Positions 59,140-64,000 of a DNA stretch of 64,000 nucleotides are shown here, one piece after another. Where the stretch lies: the NCBI GenBank assembly GCA_025210805.1, contig JAOAQX010000003.1:124001-188000 (forward strand). Direction: 5' to 3'. The stretch comes from Flavobacteriales bacterium. GTDB taxonomy: Bacteria; Bacteroidota; Bacteroidia; Flavobacteriales; CAJXXR01. How positions within the stretch are numbered: the first letter of the stretch is position 1; each line of letters starts with the position of its first letter. The notes beneath the pieces are model-generated. The model worked only from the letters and a program-made list of their open reading frames with translations, was not told where the DNA came from and made no database searches. Position numbers and translations under genes: made by a program.

Positions 59140-59364
59140 TTAATTCTTAGACATTTTGTTTACTTGGTGAATAATAGAATAAATAGAAAGAAAAATAGCC
59201 AAAAGTGTGATTCCTTTGCTATACCACTCTCCTTCATTGGGGAATTTTCCGTCTAACCATTTACCCAAAAGGTTTCCGAGCCAAATAGTAGCAGCCATCT
59301 GAATGGCAATTCCAGAAAAAACCGCATAGTTTTTAATATTCTTTTGGATTTTTGGCTTTTTCAT
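59140..59364 (-). CDS. AtpZ/AtpI-family protein
   Basis: A 74-residue protein with two membrane helices (AVFSGIAIQMAATIWLGNLLG; WYSKGITLLAIFLSIYSII) separated by KWLDGKFPNEGEW, the AtpZ/AtpI arrangement. Such proteins assist F-type ATP synthase assembly or magnesium handling. ATG 59364 (MKKPKIQKNIKNYA) is chosen because the upstream frame runs into the preceding hydrolase gene. It starts one base after the hydrolase stop. Confidence 0.82.
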   Translation of the reverse strand: MKKPKIQKNIKNYAVFSGIAIQMAATIWLGNLLGKWLDGKFPNEGEWYSKGITLLAIFLSIYSIIHQVNKMSKN

Positions 59365-59365
59365 T

Positions 59366-60142
59366 TTAAGAATATTGGATAAAATGCATGACTTTTTCCC
59401 AAAACAAATCAGCTTGTTCTGCATGCACCCAATGCCCCGCATTAGGAATTTCTACAATTTCGTTATCAGGAAAATGCTCCTCTATCAAATCGTGATCTTC
59501 TTCCAAAATATAATTAGAAAGCGCTCCATCCACAAACATTGTTGGCTTATCAAAAACACAGGAAATATCAGAACTTCCACCGATACTTTCTATTTGAGCC
59601 TCTAGTGTCGGTAAATTGAATCTAAAACCATACGTTTTATCTTCCTTTCGGTACAAACTTTTGAGTAAAAACATTCTGATTGCTTGATTATCAAAAAAGT
59701 TCGACAAGACTTCATCAGCTTGTTTTCTACTTGTTATTTGGCTCGTCTCTACCGCATTCAAACCTTGTAAAATAACCTGATGATGGGGCGGATAATATTT
59801 TGGTGCAATATCCACCACGATAAGCTTTTCGATTCTTTCGGGAAAACTACAAGCAACTTGCATCACGGTCTTTCCTCCCATAGAGTGCCCTAGCAAATAT
59901 ACTTGATCCAAATCTTTGGCATCGAGATAATTTACTAAATCCTGAGCCATTTCTTGGTAATTATGCACAGGATGATGAAAAGATCTTCCATGATTTCTTT
60001 GATCAATTAAATGAACTTCAAAAAACTCTGCAAAACGTTTCCCAAGGCTTATCCAATTATCAAGCATCCCAAAAAGTCCGTGCAATATGACCAATTTTTT
60101 AGGTTTCCCCTCCCCGAGTATTTTATGATTGAGTATCTCCAT
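59366..60142 (-). CDS. Alpha/beta hydrolase (YbfF-like esterase)
   Basis: A 258-residue hydrolase. [13 protein letters not shown] carries the oxyanion [13 protein letters not shown] follows, the nucleophile Ser lies in [15 protein letters not shown], an acid in [10 protein letters not shown], and the His in [14 protein letters not shown]. This set is typical of the YbfF short-chain acyl esterases. ATG 60142 ([14 protein letters not shown]) is the start; it overlaps pdxJ by 20 nt, indicating coupling. Confidence 0.88.
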   Translation of the reverse strand: MEILNHKILGEGKPKKLVILHGLFGMLDNWISLGKRFAEFFEVHLIDQRNHGRSFHHPVHNYQEMAQDLVNYLDAKDLDQVYLLGHSMGGKTVMQVACSFPERIEKLIVVDIAPKYYPPHHQVILQGLNAVETSQITSRKQADEVLSNFFDNQAIRMFLLKSLYRKEDKTYGFRFNLPTLEAQIESIGGSSDISCVFDKPTMFVDGALSNYILEEDHDLIEEHFPDNEIVEIPNAGHWVHAEQADLFWEKVMHFIQYS

Positions 60143-60854
60143 CTGCCAATTGTTTTCGATACATAGCAATCGTGTTTTGAATTCCCAAATACAGTGCATC
60201 GCAAATTAAAGCATGCCCTATTGAAACTTCCAAAAGATTGGGAATTTGTTGGGCAAAATACGCCAAGTTATCCAAATCTAAATCATGACCTGCATTGAGC
60301 CCCAAGCCTAATGATTGGGCCTTTTCAGCCGCCAAAATATATGGCTGAATTGCCTGATTTTTATCCAAATGGTATCCTGTGGCATAATCTTCTGTATAAA
60401 GCTCTATACGGTCTGCTCCTGTTTTTGCAGCCCATTCTATTTGTACTAAATCACACTCCATAAACAAAGAAGTGCGAATACCTTGAGCTTTAAATTTTGC
60501 GATTATTTCTTTGAGAAAATCAAAGTGCTTTTTACAATCCCATCCTGCATTAGAGGTAAGGACTCCTGGAGGATCTGGTACTAGAGTTACCTGTGCAGGT
60601 TTATTTGCAAGAACTAAATCCACGAATTTCTCATTAGGATATCCCTCAATATTAAGTTCTGTAGCAATATGTTTTTTTAAATCAGACACATCGGCATAGC
60701 GAATATGTCTTTCATCTGGGCGAGGATGCACGGTGATTCCTTGAGCTCCAAATTTTTCACAATCCAATGCAAATTGTAAAACATTGGGATTATTACCTCC
60801 ACGGGCATTTCTGAGCGTAGCGGCTTTATTGATATTGACACTTAGTAAAGTCAT
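60123..60854 (-). CDS. pdxJ: Pyridoxine 5'-phosphate synthase
   Basis: A 243-residue TIM-barrel enzyme. [17 protein letters not shown] is the first strand and loop, [13 protein letters not shown] supplies active-site His and Arg, [19 protein letters not shown] and [27 protein letters not shown] follow, and [12 protein letters not shown] and EVSIGHALI end the barrel. It condenses 1-deoxyxylulose 5-phosphate with aminoacetone phosphate in de novo vitamin B6 synthesis. It is the first gene of the leftward hydrolase/AtpZ/membrane-protein unit. Confidence 0.95.
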   Translation of the reverse strand: MTLLSVNINKAATLRNARGGNNPNVLQFALDCEKFGAQGITVHPRPDERHIRYADVSDLKKHIATELNIEGYPNEKFVDLVLANKPAQVTLVPDPPGVLTSNAGWDCKKHFDFLKEIIAKFKAQGIRTSLFMECDLVQIEWAAKTGADRIELYTEDYATGYHLDKNQAIQPYILAAEKAQSLGLGLNAGHDLDLDNLAYFAQQIPNLLEVSIGHALICDALYLGIQNTIAMYRKQLADGDTQS

Positions 60855-60873
60855 TTTCTTTCAAATTGTTTGG

Positions 60874-60881
60874 CAAAAATA
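60874..60881 (-). promoter_or_regulatory. -7 promoter box for pdxJ
   Basis: The minus strand reads TATTTTTG, an exact TAnnTTTG, 19 nt before the pdxJ ATG. Confidence 0.5.
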
Positions 60882-60901
60882 AGGAGAATTGTTTTTCTTT
60901 T

Positions 60902-60934
60902 TGTCAGTTCGAGTGATTTTTGATGAAAAGCAAT
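60902..60934. repeat. Solo inverted copy of the palindromic repeat
   Basis: TGTCAGTTCGAGTG followed by TTTTTGATGAAAAGCAAT matches the reverse complement of the first part of the 155-bp units at 61806-62172 with two differences. It sits between pdxJ and the DUF2807 gene, so that gene is bracketed by opposed copies. Confidence 0.75.
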
Positions 60935-61021
60935 AAAACAAAAATTACAGCAAGAAGCCATCTTTGAAATCTGAAACTGTATGCATACCTTTATACCATC
61001 ATGAATTACAAAAATTGAATT

Positions 61022-61756
61022 ATGAAAAAGTTTGTCCTTAAGTTTTTGAGTTCCCTATTTATTTTAAGCCTTGTTTCTTGTGCTTCCAATACTTCAGAGT
61101 GGTTTGGAATAGAAGGCAATCACCATGTAGTTACTCAAGAAAGGAATATTCAGGAACCTTTTACGAAAATAAAAGTCAGTTCGGGAATTGAAGTTTTTTT
61201 CACCGAATCAGCCCAAACTAGCTTGAGAGTAATTGCCGATGAAAATATTCAAGAAAATCTCATCACGGAAGTAAAGGACCAAACGCTCCATATCTACAAT
61301 AAAAAAATGGTGAGAAATGTAGAAAAAAAAGAAGTCTATCTTTCTGCCCCTTCTATTACCGATGTCTTAGTGACTTCGGGAGCTTATTTTAAATCTAAAA
61401 ATATCCTTAAAGAACAAAAACTTTATGCAAAGGCTACTTCTGGTGCAGGTATTGAAATAGAAATAGACAATTCATTCTTAGGCGCTACAGCAAATAGCGG
61501 AGCAAGCCTTGAAGTGGCAGGAAAAACCGAAAAATCGGATCTAAGAGCCACCAGTGGCTCGTCTATTAGAGCCAAAAATCTTCAAACAGAAAACCTGAGT
61601 GCACATGCAAATTCTGGAGCTTCAATAAAAATCCATGTAAACAAAAAAATAGAAGCAAAAGCAACTAGCGGTGGATCTATCAAATATTATGGAAAACCAA
61701 ACCATAAAGATATCACTCGTAACTCTGGAGGATCTGTGCGTTCTTTGGGTGAGTAA
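61022..61756 (+). CDS. DUF2807 (head GIN domain) lipoprotein
   Basis: A 244-residue lipoprotein with signal MKKFVLKFLSSLFILSLVSC (lipobox LVSC). The remainder is a right-handed beta-helix-like DUF2807 domain: FTKIKVSSGIEVFFTES opens it, and repeated xxSGAxxx rungs follow (VTSGAYFKSK, ATSGAGIEIE, ANSGASLEVA, ATSGSSIRAK, ANSGASIKIH, ATSGGSIKYYG, NSGGSVRSLG). Function is unknown across Bacteroidota; a surface adhesive or scaffolding role is speculated. A near -7 box TACCTTTA lies at 60986-60993. Confidence 0.88.
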   Translation: MKKFVLKFLSSLFILSLVSCASNTSEWFGIEGNHHVVTQERNIQEPFTKIKVSSGIEVFFTESAQTSLRVIADENIQENLITEVKDQTLHIYNKKMVRNVEKKEVYLSAPSITDVLVTSGAYFKSKNILKEQKLYAKATSGAGIEIEIDNSFLGATANSGASLEVAGKTEKSDLRATSGSSIRAKNLQTENLSAHANSGASIKIHVNKKIEAKATSGGSIKYYGKPNHKDITRNSGGSVRSLGE

Positions 61757-61805
61757 TGAATACCCTAATGTGGTATAAAATGATTTCAAAAACTGAACGA
61801 TCCTG

Positions 61806-62172
61806 TTCTCGATAAAATTTTTGACTCCATTGCATTTCATCAAAAACCACTCGAACTGACAAAAGCAATACAATCTTTATATTCCTGTCAGTTCGAGTGA
61901 TTTCTTTGGAGAGCAGCGGAAAAGAAATTGTATCGAGAACTTTTTTGATTATCGTATGCTATTCTCGATAAAATTTTTGACTCCATTGCATTCTATCAAA
62001 AACCACTCGAACTGACAAAAGCATACAATTTTTATATCTCTGTCAGTTCGAGTGATTTCTTTGGAGAGAAACGGAAAAGGAATTGTATCGAGAACTTTTT
62101 TGATTATCGTATGCTATTCTCGATAAAATTTTTGACTCCATTGCATTTCATCAAAAAACACTCGAACTGACA
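61806..62172. repeat. Tandem array of a nested-palindrome repeat (2.4 copies of about 155 bp)
   Basis: Units begin with TTCTCGATAAAATTTTTGA at 61806, 61962 and 62117, giving periods of 156 and 155 bp; the third stops at 62172. Within a unit, outer arms TTCTCGATA (61806-61814) / TATCGAGAA (61931-61939) enclose inner arms CACTCGAACTGACA (61848-61861) / TGTCAGTTCGAGTG (61886-61899), so each unit can form a long hairpin. Copies differ by about 10-12 substitutions or small indels. No transposase is present. The rest of the gap 61757-62254 contains only the fabD terminator. Confidence 0.88.
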
Positions 62173-62198
62173 TGCACTTCAAAGGGGAAAAAACAAAA

Positions 62199-62230
62199 AA
62201 CCCATTTGAAAAAATAATTTCAAATGGGTT
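62199..62230 (-). terminator. Terminator after fabD
   Basis: Perfect 13-bp inverted repeat AACCCATTTGAAA / TTTCAAATGGGTT, loop 6 nt, with T-tracts on both sides, 24 nt past the fabD stop. Confidence 0.88.
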
Positions 62231-62254
62231 TTTATCTTTTACTCACAAGTTCTA

Positions 62255-63145
62255 TTACTCAACAGAGGCAGAACTTGTAGGGAATTTTCTATCTACTTTT
62301 TTAACCAATCCTTGAAGGACTTTTCCTGGACCTACTTCTGTAAAAGACTCTACTCCGTCTTCAATCATTTTGATCATAGTTTGTGTCCATTTTACTGGAG
62401 CAGTCAACTGAGCAATTAGATTGATTTTGATAATCTCAGGATCTTCAATTGGGCTTGCCGTTACGTTTTGATACACTGGGCAAACAGGTTTTTTGAATAC
62501 TGTTTCTTCAATAGCTTTTGCCAAAGCTTCTGCTGCGGGCTCCATCAATGGGCTGTGGAATGCTCCACCTACAGGAAGAAGTAAAGCACGTCTGGCTCCT
62601 TTTTCTTTAAGCGTTTCACAAGCTTTTTCTACGGCTTCAATTTCTCCAGAAATTACCAACTGACCTGGACAATTATAATTTGCTGCCACTACTACCCCTT
62701 CGGTTTCTTGACAAACTTGCTCTACCACTTCGTCTTCAAGACCCAACACTGCTGCCATAGTAGAAGGTTTTGCTTCGCAGGCTTTTTGCATAGCGTTGGC
62801 TCTTTGTGCAACGAGTTTGAGACCACTTTCAAAATCGATAGCTTTACTGGCAACTAAAGCCGAAAGCTCACCTAAAGAGTGACCTGCAACGGCTGATGGT
62901 TGGAAATTATCCCCCAAAACGGTAGCCAAAATTGTGGAATGCAAAAAGATGGCTGGTTGGGTTACTTTTGTTTGTTTTAATTCTTCGGCACTACCCTCAA
63001 ACATGATGTCGGTAATACGAAAACCAAGGATTTCATTGGCTTTTTCGAATAATTCTTTGGCTTCCGCCGAATTTTCATAAAGGTCTTTTCCCATTCCTGT
63101 GAATTGGGCTCCTTGACCAGGGAATACATAGGCTTGTTTCATCAT
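62255..63145 (-). CDS. fabD: Malonyl-CoA:acyl-carrier-protein transacylase
   Basis: A 296-residue enzyme. YVFPGQGAQFTGMGKDLY opens the fold, the nucleophile Ser lies in VAGHSLGELSALVA, QRANAMQKACE carries the malonate-binding Arg, and the catalytic His lies in GGAFHSPLMEPA. It moves malonyl from CoA to ACP for fatty-acid elongation. Two adjacent ATGs (63145 and 63142) are possible starts. It follows folE by 5 nt and is probably co-transcribed with it. Confidence 0.96.
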   Translation of the reverse strand: MMKQAYVFPGQGAQFTGMGKDLYENSAEAKELFEKANEILGFRITDIMFEGSAEELKQTKVTQPAIFLHSTILATVLGDNFQPSAVAGHSLGELSALVASKAIDFESGLKLVAQRANAMQKACEAKPSTMAAVLGLEDEVVEQVCQETEGVVVAANYNCPGQLVISGEIEAVEKACETLKEKGARRALLLPVGGAFHSPLMEPAAEALAKAIEETVFKKPVCPVYQNVTASPIEDPEIIKINLIAQLTAPVKWTQTMIKMIEDGVESFTEVGPGKVLQGLVKKVDRKFPTSSASVE

Positions 63146-63150
63146 ACAGT

Positions 63151-63747
63151 CTATTTAAGAGATATTAAATGTAAGAATTCATTTTTCATCATAAAATCCT
63201 CTGCATACTTACCACTAAAAGCAGTGGTGGTGGTTATGGATTTTTGAGATTCTACTCCACGCATTTGCATACACATGTGTTGCGCTTCAAGAACTACCGC
63301 TACCCCTTTTGGTTGCAGCACTTCTTCAATACATTCTTTTATCTGTCTTGTCAATCTTTCTTGTACTTGTAGTCTTCTTGAGAAAACCTCCACAATACGG
63401 GGTATTTTACTCAATCCCACAATTTTTCCGTCTGGGATATAAGCGATATGCGCTTTCCCGAAAAACGGTAAAATATGGTGCTCACAAAGACTATAGAATT
63501 CAATTTCTTTTACAATTACTGGATCTTGATAATCTTCATCAAACATGGCTGAAAGGAGAATTTCTTTTGGGTCTTGCTCATACCCGCTTGTAAGAAACTG
63601 CATAGATTTAGCCACCCGCTCTGGTGTTTTCTCTAGCCCTTCTCTTTCACTATCTTCTCCAAGATCTTTGAGAATCTTGAGATAAGATTCTGCCAATTTC
63701 TCTGTTTTTATTTTTGGGTATTTTTCTTCGTTCATCCCTTGTTTCAA
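63151..63747 (-). CDS. folE: GTP cyclohydrolase I
   Basis: A 198-residue enzyme for the first step of folate synthesis (GTP to dihydroneopterin triphosphate). Zinc ligands are Cys and His in [10 protein letters not shown] and Cys in [43 protein letters not shown] and QERLTRQI are conserved. ATG 63747 ([10 protein letters not shown]) or 63735 (MNEEKY) may be the start; both follow the -7 box. Confidence 0.96.
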   Translation of the reverse strand: MKQGMNEEKYPKIKTEKLAESYLKILKDLGEDSEREGLEKTPERVAKSMQFLTSGYEQDPKEILLSAMFDEDYQDPVIVKEIEFYSLCEHHILPFFGKAHIAYIPDGKIVGLSKIPRIVEVFSRRLQVQERLTRQIKECIEEVLQPKGVAVVLEAQHMCMQMRGVESQKSITTTTAFSGKYAEDFMMKNEFLHLISLK

Positions 63748-63761
63748 AAACTATTAGGAGG

Positions 63762-63769
63762 CAAAGTTA
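63762..63769 (-). promoter_or_regulatory. -7 promoter box for folE-fabD
   Basis: The minus strand reads TAACTTTG, an exact TAnnTTTG, 14 nt before the upstream folE ATG. Confidence 0.5.
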
Positions 63770-63792
63770 ATTATTAAAGACGAATTAAGTTT

Positions 63793-63833
63793 ACCGATTA
63801 CTTTCTAAAATTATTCTCTTACACCGATTACTT
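63793..63833 (-). promoter_or_regulatory. Tandem 11-mer upstream of the folE promoter
   Basis: AAGTAATCGGT (read on the minus strand) occurs at 63793-63803 and 63823-63833, exactly 30 nt apart, 23 and 53 nt upstream of the -7 box. A third copy lies upstream of the arsenosugar operon at 15549. This may be a regulator site; the protein is unknown. The remaining sequence to 64000 shows no gene. Confidence 0.35.
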
Positions 63834-64000
63834 ATTCAATACTGGTTTACTTCTCTTCATTCACAATTAAGTTTTCACAATATATCGGTATTGGACAAAA
63901 AGAAAAGTCCATTTTCACTGAGTTTACAACTGATTATTAACAATATATAAAGACTACACAGTGAGTAATTTCACACCCTATTCTCAAAAAGATTACCTTT

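Noticed and set aside
61757-62254. CRISPR array at the tandem repeats
   Set aside because: Units are about 155 bp, internally palindromic and contiguous, without unique spacers, and no cas genes are near.

Overview
The window reads as chromosome of a marine or aquatic member of the Bacteroidota, class Flavobacteriia in the broad sense. The supporting evidence is the low GC content, promoters of the Bacteroidota type (TAnnTTTG at -7), almost no Shine-Dalgarno sites, the gliding gene gldH, several secreted proteins with type IX secretion (T9SS) C-terminal sorting domains, a type III glutamine synthetase and NhaD. No rRNA, CRISPR array, insertion sequence or ordinary tRNA gene was found.

Layout. 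1-3394: large secreted fibronectin-III protein, cut by the window edge. 3.5-10.3 kb: gpmI, an amino-acid dehydrogenase overlapping nhaD, and a two-gene transsulfuration pair. 10.5-13 kb: LytTR regulator plus HisKA_2 kinase. 13-15.4 kb: arsenosugar operon (AhpD-like, ArsS, ArsM). 15.8-19 kb: S9 peptidase and an OmpA protein with a Cys-rich linker. 19.1-26.6 kb: a long leftward operon (holB, ricT-like, gldH, PBP1A, scoA, aldehyde dehydrogenase). 26.9-33.4 kb: LytS/LytTR pair, aminotransferase, then a heptose-kinase-like / lipoprotein / glycosyltransferase / gamma-carbonic-anhydrase operon. 33.4-48.9 kb: rsgA, a PLP desulfhydrase, rlmN, a TonB receptor and five T9SS cargo proteins. 49-53 kb: hipBA and glutamine synthetase III. 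58.7-63.7 kb: two small membrane proteins, an alpha/beta hydrolase, pdxJ, a DUF2807 lipoprotein flanked by palindromic repeats, fabD and folE.

The main discovery candidate is at 52979-57839. A WYL-domain regulator faces away from a non-coding stretch that precedes an SPFH/slipin gene, a T4 Rnl1-like RNA ligase and a T4-Pnkp-like kinase-phosphatase, which together form an RNA end-healing and sealing cassette. Between regulator and slipin lie three tandem tRNA-like modules (54249-54318, 54319-54398, 54399-54473). Each is circularly permuted: the T-arm half comes first, the acceptor stem is capped by a 3-, 7- or 4-nt loop where the tRNA ends should be, and the D-arm half follows. Each is opened at a different site: anticodon loop (Asp-like), variable arm (Leu-UAA) and D-loop (Ile-GAU). 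Base pairing is near perfect and tertiary positions such as U8/A9, GG in the D-loop and TTCGAAT are kept, so this is unlikely to be tRNA debris. I infer a tRNA-mimic array acting as decoy, sensor or substrate of the adjacent repair enzymes, possibly in defence against tRNA-cleaving toxins. The function is untested.

Coordinates, motifs and pairings were read by eye. Family assignments rest on recognised motifs, not on database searches.
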